From: Flavobacteriaceae bacterium UBA980
GTDB lineage: Bacteria; Bacteroidota; Bacteroidia; Flavobacteriales; Flavobacteriaceae
Direction of reading: 5' to 3'
DNA length: 64,000 bases
Assembly (NCBI GenBank): GCA_002292265.1
Contig: DBBQ01000015.1
Coordinates: 62,001 to 126,000, forward strand
Part shown: one piece after another, positions 45,329 to 54,490 of the stretch
Layout of the letters: every line of letters starts with the position of its first letter
Position numbering within the stretch: the stretch's first letter is position 1
Notes under the pieces: generated by a model
Databases searched by the model: none
Seen by the model: the letters and a program-made list of their open reading frames with translations, nothing else
Told to the model about the DNA's origin: nothing
Program-made: the position numbers and the translations under genes

Positions 45329-45837
45329 TGAACAGCAGTAGTCTACAACTTGTCAGTATGTTTGTTCTCATGGTTTTACTCCAAGTAATGCTGTTTAACA
45401 ACCTGCAACTCTTTGGATTTATAAACCCTATGGTTTATCTTTTATTTATAATAATGTATCGTTTTGAAAGTGATCAAACCCTCTTTATCCTCTTGAGTTT
45501 TATTCTTGGATTTTCAATCGATTTTTTATCTCAATCGGGAGGGGCTCACAGTATTGCAACACTAACAATTGGTTTTTTAAGACCGCTCCTCATTCGAAAC
45601 GCTTTTGGAGTAACCGCAGAAATTCCAACTAGTTTTTACAACGATTCGAGGACATTGAACAAAACCATATTCCTAGCTCTGATAATTAGTATTCACCACC
45701 TACTTTACTTTAGTTTTGTGTTTTTCAATTGGAATGCAATTTATCTTATTTTAAAGAATACTCTGTTGGCTTCCGTATTTTCATTAATTTTAATTGCTCT
45801 GTTATCAAGCTTTTACAAAAAATTGAATGATTCGTAA
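45328..45837 (+). CDS. mreD: Rod shape-determining protein MreD
   Basis: 169 residues with five to six membrane spans. The family is poorly conserved, but the LGFSIDFLSQSGGAHSIATL segment (helix with D and G) and its place between mreC and mrdA identify it. It is a membrane part of the elongasome. It overlaps mreC by one base and mrdA by 11 bases. Confidence 0.9.
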   Translation: MNSSSLQLVSMFVLMVLLQVMLFNNLQLFGFINPMVYLLFIIMYRFESDQTLFILLSFILGFSIDFLSQSGGAHSIATLTIGFLRPLLIRNAFGVTAEIPTSFYNDSRTLNKTIFLALIISIHHLLYFSFVFFNWNAIYLILKNTLLASVFSLILIALLSSFYKKLNDS

Positions 45838-47689
45838 ATTTCTCTTATTGAGTTTTACACTTGGAAGTTCCCTTCTTTTCATCTTCCAGCTTACAACCTT
45901 GCAATTATTTAATTCAGACTACACAGAACGTTCACTAAACAATGCCGTTCAAAAACGTCCCATTTATCCCACGCGTGGTTTGATTTATGACCGTAACGGA
46001 ACTCTTTGGGTAGCGAACAAACCGGTGTATGATTTAATGGTAGTACCCGAAAACCTAAATGCCTTCGACACTTTGGAATTATCAAAGAGCTTGAAAATCA
46101 CTAAAGAAACACTTCTCACGCAAATCCAAGAGGCAAAACGATTTTCGAGAAAACTTCCCTCAGTGGTTATGCGTCAATTATCCCTAGCTGAGGTAGGCAT
46201 CCTTCAAGAGAAAATGTGGAAGTACACCGGTTTTTATTTCCAAAAGAAATCCACTCGTGATTATTTACTACCCATTGGTGCCAATGTATTGGGATATACC
46301 AGTGAAACCAACCAAAATGAAATCAAAACCAAATCAGATTACGACCTTGGAGAAATGATCGGTCGGCAAGGAATAGAAAAAACCTATGAGGAAGTATTAC
46401 GTGGAACAAAAGGAGAGCAACTTTTCCAAAAAGACCGCTTTAATCGAATCATAGGAGCTTATGAAGGAGGTGCTTATGACAAAGCCTCTGAAGCGGCTGA
46501 AGATCTTACTCTAAGCTTAGATGCTGTGTTACAAGCTTATGGAGAATCTCTTATGAATAACAAAAGAGGGGGTATTGTGGCGTTAGAACCAGAAAGTGGA
46601 GAAGTCCTGGCCTTGATCACCGCTCCAAATTATAACCCCAATTTACTAGTTGGTAGAGACCGTTCCAAATTTTTTAATAAACTGGTCCAGGACACGCTCG
46701 CCAAACCTCTTTTTGATCGAAGCTTGCAGGCGGAATACTCACCGGGATCGCCATTTAAAACCCTCAATGCACTAATCGGTCTTCAAGAGAATGTCATCAC
46801 ATCCGAAACTATTTTTGCTTGTAATGAAGGGCATTTTTATGCGCGTGGGGCCTTTATGGGATGTCATTGTAGAGTGGGTACGAAAAGTGATTTAAAGAAA
46901 GGGATTTACAACTCGTGTAATACCTATTTTGCCAAAACCTTTATGCGTATAATTGAAAGTAAACCGACGCCAGAAGAAGGGGTTAATTTATGGAAAACAC
47001 ATCTTGAAAAGTTTGGATTAGGGAATTATTTAGGGTACGACTTACCCATAGGTAAGCGCGGTTTTATTCCCGATAGCGAGTATTACAATCGCTGGTATCC
47101 TAAAGGAAGTTGGGTTGCTACGAACGTCGTTTCCAACGCGATTGGTCAAGGTGAAATTCTCACAACCCCCATTCAAATGGCAAATTTTACAGCCACCATT
47201 GCCAATCGGGGGTATTATCGAAAACCCCATTTTAAAAAAACCAACTCGCTACAGGAGCGCGATTCGTTGTACCCTATTAACCAAACTTCAATCGACACCC
47301 AACACTTTGAAACGGTTATTGAAGGAATGCACCAGGTAGTTGAAAAAGGAACAGCTCGCATTGCGAGAATTAAAGGAATTGAGGTGTGTGGTAAAACGGG
47401 AACTGTAGAGAATTTTATTCGGTTAAATGGCGAAAAAACGCAGCTAACAGACCACTCCATTTTTGTGGCTTTTGCTCCCAAAGACGAACCAAAGATTGCC
47501 GTCGCTGTTTTTATCGAAAATGGTTATTGGGGAGCCCGATGGGCAGCACCCATTGCCAGTTTGATGATTGAAAAATACTTGAATGGAGAGGTAAAAAGAG
47601 GGTGGCTGGAAAACAGAATGCTGGAAGGAAGTCTCCAATCAGAATACGAAAAACCACTTTTGGGAAAAGCCTTTACAATCAATGAATAA
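45827..47689 (+). CDS. mrdA: Penicillin-binding protein 2 (peptidoglycan transpeptidase)
   Basis: 620 residues with one N-terminal membrane span (about 5-22), a PBP dimerisation domain (RPIYPTRGLIYDRNG onwards) and a transpeptidase domain. The catalytic motifs are SPFK (SxxK, in EYSPGSPFKTL), SCN (SxN) and KTGT. It crosslinks peptidoglycan during cell elongation together with RodA, whose gene overlaps its end by eight bases. Confidence 0.96.
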   Translation: MIRKFLLLSFTLGSSLLFIFQLTTLQLFNSDYTERSLNNAVQKRPIYPTRGLIYDRNGTLWVANKPVYDLMVVPENLNAFDTLELSKSLKITKETLLTQIQEAKRFSRKLPSVVMRQLSLAEVGILQEKMWKYTGFYFQKKSTRDYLLPIGANVLGYTSETNQNEIKTKSDYDLGEMIGRQGIEKTYEEVLRGTKGEQLFQKDRFNRIIGAYEGGAYDKASEAAEDLTLSLDAVLQAYGESLMNNKRGGIVALEPESGEVLALITAPNYNPNLLVGRDRSKFFNKLVQDTLAKPLFDRSLQAEYSPGSPFKTLNALIGLQENVITSETIFACNEGHFYARGAFMGCHCRVGTKSDLKKGIYNSCNTYFAKTFMRIIESKPTPEEGVNLWKTHLEKFGLGNYLGYDLPIGKRGFIPDSEYYNRWYPKGSWVATNVVSNAIGQGEILTTPIQMANFTATIANRGYYRKPHFKKTNSLQERDSLYPINQTSIDTQHFETVIEGMHQVVEKGTARIARIKGIEVCGKTGTVENFIRLNGEKTQLTDHSIFVAFAPKDEPKIAVAVFIENGYWGARWAAPIASLMIEKYLNGEVKRGWLENRMLEGSLQSEYEKPLLGKAFTINE

Positions 47690-48935
47690 TCCCTTTCTTT
47701 TACGCATAGATTGGCTGAGTTTCTTCCTCTATTTAATTCTGGTTTCTTTTGGGATTAGCAATATTTATTCAACAGGCTTTACTGAGGAATCCCTTTCTTT
47801 ATTTGAATGGACAACTCCCGCAGGGAAACAGTTTTGGATTTTTATTTTTTCCCTTGTTCTATTTCCATTTGTAATATTCATCAATTCTAACTTTTTTGAG
47901 CATTTAGCTTATGTGTTCTATGGACTTTCTATTTTGAGTTTAGTGGGCTTGTTCCTTTTTGGTCAAAAAATCTCAGGAGCCACCTCTTGGTATCTTATCG
48001 GGGGGTTTAGTCTACAACCGTCTGAATTTGCAAAAATCACTACCGCTTTATTTTTAACCGCAAGATTGAGTTCCATTCAAATGGACTTTAAAAAAAGACA
48101 GGAGTTATTCAAGTTGTTTTTAGTGATTGGTGTTCCTCTACTCCTTGTCCTCCTCCAGCCAGACGCGGGGTCTGCACTGGTATTTATTGCATTGTTTTTT
48201 GTTTTATTTCGAGAGGGATTAGACATGCGTATTTTTTATCTCGCCCTTGCCCTAGTGATCGTTTTTATTTTGACCCTGCTTTTTCAACCCCTGAATTTCA
48301 GTATTGCCTTAGCTGTTCTTTTTTTGCTCGTTTTTCGATTCTTAAAAAAAAGCAACTCCAAAGTCAAAAAAACCCCTTTTCTTCTTGTTTTTGTCACTCT
48401 TGTATTTTTTTCGCTATCGGTAAATTTCATTTTTAATAATGTTTTTGAACAGCGGCATCGCGATCGTTTTAATGTAGTTCTGGGTCTAGAAACCGACACA
48501 CGCGGGATCGGATATAACATCAATCAATCTAAAATTGCGATCGGTTCTGGTGGTTTTTCTGGTAAAGGTTTTCTGAATGGAACACAAACCAAAGGAGGTT
48601 TTGTCCCGGCACAACATACGGACTACATCTTTACCACCATTGGTGAGGAATGGGGATTTATAGGAAGTAGTGGACTCATTATTCTCTTTACAGTCCTAAT
48701 CCTTCGTATCCTTTATCGTGCAGAAAAACACACGCAACCTTTTCCCAGGATTTTTTCATACTGTTTCGCCAGTATGCTTTTTATTCATTTTTTTGTCAAT
48801 ATTGGGATGACCTTAGGGCTGGTTCCTACGGTTGGAATTCCACTTCCATTTATTAGCTATGGAGGGACAAACCTTTTGGCATTTAGCCTGATGCTGTTTG
48901 TTTATTTAAACCTAGATGCGAACCGACTCAGCTGA
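47682..48935 (+). CDS. rodA: Peptidoglycan glycosyltransferase RodA
   Basis: 417 residues with about ten membrane spans. SEDS family landmarks are LQPSEFAKI, LLQPDAGSALVF (the functional aspartate region), QHTDYIFTTIGEEWGF and PLPFISYGGTNL. It polymerises glycan strands with PBP2. Last gene of the elongasome operon; it ends two bases from the convergent ABC permease gene. Confidence 0.96.
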   Translation: MNNPFLLRIDWLSFFLYLILVSFGISNIYSTGFTEESLSLFEWTTPAGKQFWIFIFSLVLFPFVIFINSNFFEHLAYVFYGLSILSLVGLFLFGQKISGATSWYLIGGFSLQPSEFAKITTALFLTARLSSIQMDFKKRQELFKLFLVIGVPLLLVLLQPDAGSALVFIALFFVLFREGLDMRIFYLALALVIVFILTLLFQPLNFSIALAVLFLLVFRFLKKSNSKVKKTPFLLVFVTLVFFSLSVNFIFNNVFEQRHRDRFNVVLGLETDTRGIGYNINQSKIAIGSGGFSGKGFLNGTQTKGGFVPAQHTDYIFTTIGEEWGFIGSSGLIILFTVLILRILYRAEKHTQPFPRIFSYCFASMLFIHFFVNIGMTLGLVPTVGIPLPFISYGGTNLLAFSLMLFVYLNLDANRLS

Positions 48936-48936
48936 A

Positions 48937-50013
48937 TTAACGCCTCACATCCAATGCATCACTTAAACTGTTCCCCAAAGTCATAAAGGCTAACACCAAG
49001 CTCATGATGGCAAGTCCTGGTAAAATGGCTAAATAGGGTTTCCCTAGAAGTAAATATCTAAAATGGTCTTTTACCATTCCTCCCCAACTGGGCATGGGAG
49101 GTTGTGCCCCAATTCCTAAAAAACTCAATCCGCTTTCCATCAATATGGCACTGGCAAAGTTCGCTGCGGAAATGACAATTAAAGGGGCTAGGATCATTGG
49201 GAGAATATGGTGTACTAAGATTCGAGTTTGAGAAAATCCAAGTACGGTACCCGCTTGGACATAGATTTCTTCTTTTGTGGACTTTACTAAACCCCGAACC
49301 AAACGGGCTACCTCCACCCACATCGTAAAACCGACGGCTACAAAAACTTGCCAAAATCCACGTCCTAAAGCCAGCGTGATGGCAATCACCATAAGAAGGG
49401 TAGGTATGGACCACATTACATTGATAAGCCACAAAATCAATTTGTCCACCCCGCCGCCATAGAAGCCTGCTAAAGCTCCCAAAAAAACACCAACTACTAG
49501 AGAAATAAGCACGGCTACAAACCCGATAGAAATAGAGATTCTTGAACCGATAATCAAACGGCTTAATAAATCCCTTCCATATTTATCCGTTCCAAAAAGA
49601 AAATACTTTTCTTGTAAATACAGCCGCTCGATATCCGCTCTTTGCGTTCCTTTAGAAAATTGAGTAAAGGATATCGTTTCAAAATAATCGGTTGCATTTC
49701 CATACCGTTTAAAGGCGATCTCCTTTTCCGACCATCGTATTTCTTCGATCGGGATTTCCTCATTGGTATTCCGTGATCCCGTAAAAAAATTAGAGTCTTC
49801 CCTAGGAGCATTTCTGGGGATTGTCAAAACGTGACAAGAAAAACCAGGAGGTTTGGAGTGAATAGAAAGTAGCATTTGATTAGCAAACCTTGTTGCGTCG
49901 GGTGCCAATTGATAAGCAAAAACTGCAATCCCACAAACTCCGAGAATATACAGGGCACTGACCAGCGCCCAAACGTCCTTTTTTAATCGATTTAAAGCAC
50001 GTTTAAATTCCAA
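48937..50013 (-). CDS. ABC transporter permease of the DppC/OppC type
   Basis: 358 residues with about six membrane spans. An N-terminal span (about 15-35) and a periplasmic region (about 40-140, longer than usual) precede the permease core. The BPD_transp_1 core has GTDKYGRDLLSR, an EAA-like loop (VQAGTVLGFSQTRILVHHILP) and ESGLSFLGIGAQPPMPSWG, all hallmarks of oligopeptide/nickel permeases. The matching substrate-binding, second permease and ATPase genes are not in the window. It is preceded on the same strand by the Prc protease gene (six-base gap). Confidence 0.92.
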   Translation of the reverse strand: MEFKRALNRLKKDVWALVSALYILGVCGIAVFAYQLAPDATRFANQMLLSIHSKPPGFSCHVLTIPRNAPREDSNFFTGSRNTNEEIPIEEIRWSEKEIAFKRYGNATDYFETISFTQFSKGTQRADIERLYLQEKYFLFGTDKYGRDLLSRLIIGSRISISIGFVAVLISLVVGVFLGALAGFYGGGVDKLILWLINVMWSIPTLLMVIAITLALGRGFWQVFVAVGFTMWVEVARLVRGLVKSTKEEIYVQAGTVLGFSQTRILVHHILPMILAPLIVISAANFASAILMESGLSFLGIGAQPPMPSWGGMVKDHFRYLLLGKPYLAILPGLAIMSLVLAFMTLGNSLSDALDVRR

Positions 50014-50019
50014 ATGGGT

Positions 50020-52176
50020 TTATTCTTTTTTATTTTGAGCAATGGTACGTACTGCCTTTATGGAAGTAGAAAGGTCTTTGAGAATCTCTACCGCTTCGGA
50101 AATATAAATATCTTTTTTCAACGCTTCCGCTCCCCGTTCTCTTTTTTCAATAGTATCTTCATTAGGTACCTCCTTTGCCCCTGCTTCCGGAAGCCATTGA
50201 AATTCAAAGGTCGCCTCGTATTCAGATAGTTTTTTAAATCGTTTTGAATATTCTTTTTTGGTCTCTCGTTCCGTTTTAAATGATTCGTAGTCTAAGAAAT
50301 AGCTAAAATCATTTTGTTGCTTTTCTACCCAAAGTGCTTGTTCATCAATCAAACTGACCATTGGATTTTCATCCAGTCTTTTTTTGCTTCGTTCGAGAGA
50401 ATAGTCAAAGTTGGTCATTGAGGAATAGGGTTTGAAATTTGCAGGTGTAATTCGATCCCAAGCCAGTGGATTGTCCTGATCTTTTTCGCCCATTTCTACA
50501 TAAGCATAGCGATCTGGAAATACAATATCACTTTTTACTCCTTCCAGTTGGGTAGACTGTCCATTGACACGATAAAATTTATCTGTAGTAATTTTGAGCG
50601 CCCCTAAATCACCATAGGTACCCCCGCTGATCATGCGATTGAGGTCCACGATGTTTTGCACGGTCCCTTTTCCGAAGGTTTGTTTACTTCCTAAGATGAT
50701 GGCTCGTTTGTAATCTTGGAGTGCCGCTGCAATAATTTCTGAAGCAGAGGCAGAAAACTCGTTAACTAATACCACAAGTGGACCATCCCAAACTACCGAA
50801 GGGTCTTCATCTTTTAATACTTCTTTTCGTCCCCCTGTGCTTTTTACTTGAACCACGGGACCTTCCTCTATAAAGTAGCCCGTCATGTCCACTACCGTTT
50901 TTAAAGAACCTCCTCCATTATTTCTCAAATCAAGGATAATTCCCTTTACATTTTTTTGTTTGAGTTGTTCCAATTCTTTTTTGACGTCGGTAGCCGCATT
51001 GCGTTCATTGTAATCGTCAAAATTGATGTAAAATTTTGGCAGTTCGATTAGTCCGTACGATCCTGTTTCGTCTTTGATTAAAGTAGATTTTGCATAGGTT
51101 TCTTCAAGTTCTACTACGTCGCGTGTAATTCCAACTTCCTCTATAGTTCCCTCTACGCGTTTGATAGTGAGAAATACTTGGGTTCCTTTAGGCCCTTTGA
51201 TGAGCTTTACGGCATCATCAATGACCATTCCTGAAATGTCTACGGCCTCTTCTTCATCTTCTTGACGCACTTTTAAGATTGCATCGCCCACTTCTAGGAG
51301 ATTGTCTCTCCATACAGGACCTCCAGAAATAATCTCAACTACATTGATTTGTTGATTTCTCTTATTGAGTCGTGCTCCAATCCCTTCGAATTTTCCAGAT
51401 ATGGACATGTCAAAACGGTCTTTGTCTCTAGGTGCAAAATAAAAGGTATGGGGGTCAAATTGGAGGACGATAGCATTGACGTAAATGGAAAACCAATCTT
51501 TGCGTTTCTGATCGTTGTAAATCTCAAAAAAATTAGCCATGTTTTCAGCTACATCTGCTCGAGCGTTTTTCTCTAAGGTTTCATCTGAAATGATTTCATA
51601 GGTCTGGTCTTGTTCTTTTTTCTGGAGCTCTTCTTCCTTTTTTGCTGTAAAGGTTTGTAGCGCACTTAACTTAAATCGCTTTCTCCAAACCGATTTTAAC
51701 TCTGAAACACTTTTGGCATAGGGAAGGTTTTCGTAATCCAAATTGATTTCTTCTTTTTTGGAAAAGTCAAATGGTTTTTCTAACAATTCATTGTAAAAGC
51801 CTTCAACCTGCTCCATGCGTTCCATAAGCTTTGTGAAGGTGAGGTCAAAAAAGTTGATTTGTGCCTCTTTCAATTCATCGTCAATTTTAAATCGATACAA
51901 TTCAAAACTCCGAATGTCTGCGTTGAGGAAAAAACGATGTTGTCCATCGAGATTTTCCAAATAGTTCATGTAGACATTTTCAGAAAAAGTATCGTTAATT
52001 TCCTTGGGATCGTAGTGTCCACTGTCTAGGACATAAGAAATTATTTCTAACAAAAGTTTGTCCTTGTTCGGATCTTCCTCTTTTAGAGAAAATCCAAAAA
52101 CAAATCCACTGATTAAAATAAAAGATAAGATCCAAATATATTTTCGCATAGGGGTGGTTTTTATCTTGGTATTCAT
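50020..52176 (-). CDS. Tail-specific (C-terminal processing) protease
   Basis: 718 residues, S41 family with the long N-terminal region of Prc/Tsp. A signal-like segment is at residues about 11-30 (KYIWILSFILISGFVFGF); an alternative ATG at 52149 starts right before it. A PDZ domain lies at about 250-340. The catalytic serine is in NEFSASASEI and the lysine in SKQTFGKGTVQ. The C-terminal DUF3340 part follows. It degrades or trims periplasmic proteins. Start choice does not affect the function. Confidence 0.95.
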   Translation of the reverse strand: MNTKIKTTPMRKYIWILSFILISGFVFGFSLKEEDPNKDKLLLEIISYVLDSGHYDPKEINDTFSENVYMNYLENLDGQHRFFLNADIRSFELYRFKIDDELKEAQINFFDLTFTKLMERMEQVEGFYNELLEKPFDFSKKEEINLDYENLPYAKSVSELKSVWRKRFKLSALQTFTAKKEEELQKKEQDQTYEIISDETLEKNARADVAENMANFFEIYNDQKRKDWFSIYVNAIVLQFDPHTFYFAPRDKDRFDMSISGKFEGIGARLNKRNQQINVVEIISGGPVWRDNLLEVGDAILKVRQEDEEEAVDISGMVIDDAVKLIKGPKGTQVFLTIKRVEGTIEEVGITRDVVELEETYAKSTLIKDETGSYGLIELPKFYINFDDYNERNAATDVKKELEQLKQKNVKGIILDLRNNGGGSLKTVVDMTGYFIEEGPVVQVKSTGGRKEVLKDEDPSVVWDGPLVVLVNEFSASASEIIAAALQDYKRAIILGSKQTFGKGTVQNIVDLNRMISGGTYGDLGALKITTDKFYRVNGQSTQLEGVKSDIVFPDRYAYVEMGEKDQDNPLAWDRITPANFKPYSSMTNFDYSLERSKKRLDENPMVSLIDEQALWVEKQQNDFSYFLDYESFKTERETKKEYSKRFKKLSEYEATFEFQWLPEAGAKEVPNEDTIEKRERGAEALKKDIYISEAVEILKDLSTSIKAVRTIAQNKKE

Positions 52177-52275
52177 AGCGTTTAAAGATAAGCATATTCT
52201 AATAACAGTTTATGTTAATAATGTTTTAAAAGATTGCGGGTAAAGATTTCTTACTTTAGCTGTGAAACAAGAACT

Positions 52276-53046
52276 ATGAAAACAAAACCTTTAATCCTTG
52301 TAACCAACGACGATGGTATCACAGCTCCGGGTCTTCGAACCTTGATTGAAATCATGAATGAAATCGGAGAGGTTTTTGTTGTTGCTCCGGACTCTCCACA
52401 GTCGGCTATGGGGCACGCCATAACCATAAATTCTACGCTACATTGTCACAAAATTAAGGTCACAGAAGGCCCTCAAGAAGAATACAGTTGCTCGGGAACA
52501 CCTGCAGACTGTGTGAAACTAGCGGTCAACGAGCTCTTGGACCGCAAACCCGATCTGTGTGTTTCTGGGATTAATCACGGTTCCAATTCCTCTATCAATG
52601 TAATCTATTCGGGCACCATGAGTGCCGCCATGGAAGCCGGGATCGAAGGAATTCCTGCCATTGGTTTTTCACTATTAGACTTTCAGTGGAATGCTGACTT
52701 TAATCCACTGAGAAATTACATCCGCCAGATTACCTTGGAAGCTATATCCCACGGAATCCCTAAAGATGTGGTACTCAATGTCAATTTCCCCAAGCTCAAG
52801 GAGGAAGAAATCAAAGGCATTAAAATCTGTCGGCAAGCCCGGGCCAACTGGGTAGAAGAATTTGACAAAAGAACCAATCCGATGGGAAGAGAATATTATT
52901 GGCTCACCGGAACTTTTGTCAATGAAGACAAAGGGGAAGATACAGACGAATGGGCCTTGAGCCAGGGGTATATCTCCATCGTCCCAACACAATTTGATTT
53001 GACCGCACACCACAGTATTCAACAACTCAACACATGGAATTTATAA
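52276..53046 (+). CDS. surE: 5'/3'-nucleotidase SurE
   Basis: 256 residues from the ATG at 52276. VTNDDGITAPGL at the start holds the metal-binding aspartates, followed by AVAPDSPQSAMGHA-like segment (VAPDSPQSAMG), CSGTPADCVKLA and GINHGSNSS. It hydrolyses nucleoside monophosphates. A frame-open extension to 52234 overlaps the likely promoter (TTG at 52234, TACTTTAG at 52252) and is not used. The next small membrane gene overlaps its end by 13 bases. Confidence 0.94.
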   Translation: MKTKPLILVTNDDGITAPGLRTLIEIMNEIGEVFVVAPDSPQSAMGHAITINSTLHCHKIKVTEGPQEEYSCSGTPADCVKLAVNELLDRKPDLCVSGINHGSNSSINVIYSGTMSAAMEAGIEGIPAIGFSLLDFQWNADFNPLRNYIRQITLEAISHGIPKDVVLNVNFPKLKEEEIKGIKICRQARANWVEEFDKRTNPMGREYYWLTGTFVNEDKGEDTDEWALSQGYISIVPTQFDLTAHHSIQQLNTWNL

Positions 53047-53327
53047 AAGATAAATATTTCTTTTGGGGAATACTAGCAGGTTTGCTGTGGACCAGTTTTG
53101 GAGTTCTTGTGCTTCTTTTTGTCCTTTCTGAAGCCTCAATAGAAGCGAGTTTTTCTTCGCTTTACCAACAAAAAAAATTGGGTGGTTTGATTTCTTTAGG
53201 AGCCTTGATCAATCTTCCCATTTTCTTTATCGCGCTACGTAAAAATAAATTTGCCTTTGCTGCTGGTCTGGTTGCCATTTCTTTGGTTTTGGTTCTTCTA
53301 GTAGCGATTCTAAAGCTGGATTTCTAA
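53034..53327 (+). CDS. Small three-span membrane protein
   Basis: 97 residues with three hydrophobic segments (about 9-30, 50-65 and 72-95) and few charged residues. I do not recognise a family. It lies between surE (13-base overlap) and lpxB (11-base gap), an arrangement suggesting a single transcript with lipid A synthesis; the role is unknown. Confidence 0.75.
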   Translation: MEFIKDKYFFWGILAGLLWTSFGVLVLLFVLSEASIEASFSSLYQQKKLGGLISLGALINLPIFFIALRKNKFAFAAGLVAISLVLVLLVAILKLDF

Positions 53328-53338
53328 ATTTTTACGCT

Positions 53339-54448
53339 GTGAAGTATTATCTCATTTCTGGCGAAGCCTCTGGCGATCTTCACGGCTCACATCTTATTCG
53401 CGCCTTAAAAAAACAGGATCCCAAAGCCATTTTTAAAGCCTGGGGAGGCGATTTGATCCAGCAAGAGGGGGCTGTAGTGGTAAAACACTATAAAGACTTG
53501 GCATTTATGGGCTTTTGGGAAGTCCTTTCAAACCTACCTACTCTGATCCGGAATATTGCCTTTTGTAAAAAAGACATTCTTCAGTTTAAGCCCGATGTCA
53601 TTATTTACGTCGATTATCCAGGTTTCAATCTCCGAATCGCAAATTGGGCCAAAAAAAAAGGTTTTAAAAATCATTATTACATCAGTCCTCAAGTGTGGGC
53701 GTGGAAGGAAAACCGAGTTCAGCAAATGAAGCGCTGTTTAGATGCCTTGTATGTGATCCTCCCTTTTGAAAAAGCTTTTTTTGAAGAAAAATACCAATTC
53801 CCAGTCCATTTTGTGGGTCATCCCTTACAGGACCAATTATCTCTTTTTAAAGAAGAGCAAGACTTTTTCAAAACGCATGCGCTGGATCCAAAAACTCCGA
53901 TTATTGCTTTACTTCCCGGAAGTAGAAAACAGGAAATCCGTAAAATGCTCCCCCTTTTTATTCAAGTGGCTTCCCATTTTAAAGCCTATCAGTTTGTCAT
54001 TGCTGGTGCTCCTGGTATTTCTTCAGAGTACTACGATTCATTCATTGAGAATGCTTCGGTAAAAATACTACACTCCCATACCATCGGACTCTTAAAAAAA
54101 AGTAAGGCAGCGCTCGTCACGAGTGGAACTGCTACCTTAGAAACAGCACTTTTGGGCGTTCCTCAATTAGTGTGTTACAAAAGCAATCCCATAAACTACT
54201 GGATTGGGAAAAAAATTGTGAAACTCAAACACATTTCTTTGGTTAATTTAATTCTTGACCGAACAGCAGTTACTGAGCTGATACAAGAGGAATGTAATCT
54301 TGAAAATCTAAATGAACATCTTGACACTCTTTTGAAAAAGAGTAGCCTTGATAAAATCCAAAAGGAGTATCTAGATTTAAAAAAACAACTGGGCGATCCT
54401 GGCGCTAGCGAAAAAACGGCTACGCTTATTTACAAGGCCATTTCCTAA
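53339..54448 (+). CDS. lpxB: Lipid-A-disaccharide synthase
   Basis: 369 residues from a GTG start. ISGEASGDLHGSHL near the start, YYISPQVWAWKENR, LLPGSRKQEIRKM and VTSGTATLETALLG are LpxB (glycosyltransferase family 19) landmarks. It joins two acylated glucosamine units in lipid A synthesis at the cytoplasmic face of the inner membrane. The damaged comEC gene follows after 42 bases. Confidence 0.96.
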   Translation: MKYYLISGEASGDLHGSHLIRALKKQDPKAIFKAWGGDLIQQEGAVVVKHYKDLAFMGFWEVLSNLPTLIRNIAFCKKDILQFKPDVIIYVDYPGFNLRIANWAKKKGFKNHYYISPQVWAWKENRVQQMKRCLDALYVILPFEKAFFEEKYQFPVHFVGHPLQDQLSLFKEEQDFFKTHALDPKTPIIALLPGSRKQEIRKMLPLFIQVASHFKAYQFVIAGAPGISSEYYDSFIENASVKILHSHTIGLLKKSKAALVTSGTATLETALLGVPQLVCYKSNPINYWIGKKIVKLKHISLVNLILDRTAVTELIQEECNLENLNEHLDTLLKKSSLDKIQKEYLDLKKQLGDPGASEKTATLIYKAIS

Positions 54449-54490
54449 TACTGTTTTTTTTTGTTGAGGTAAAAAGCTATTACTTTAGGA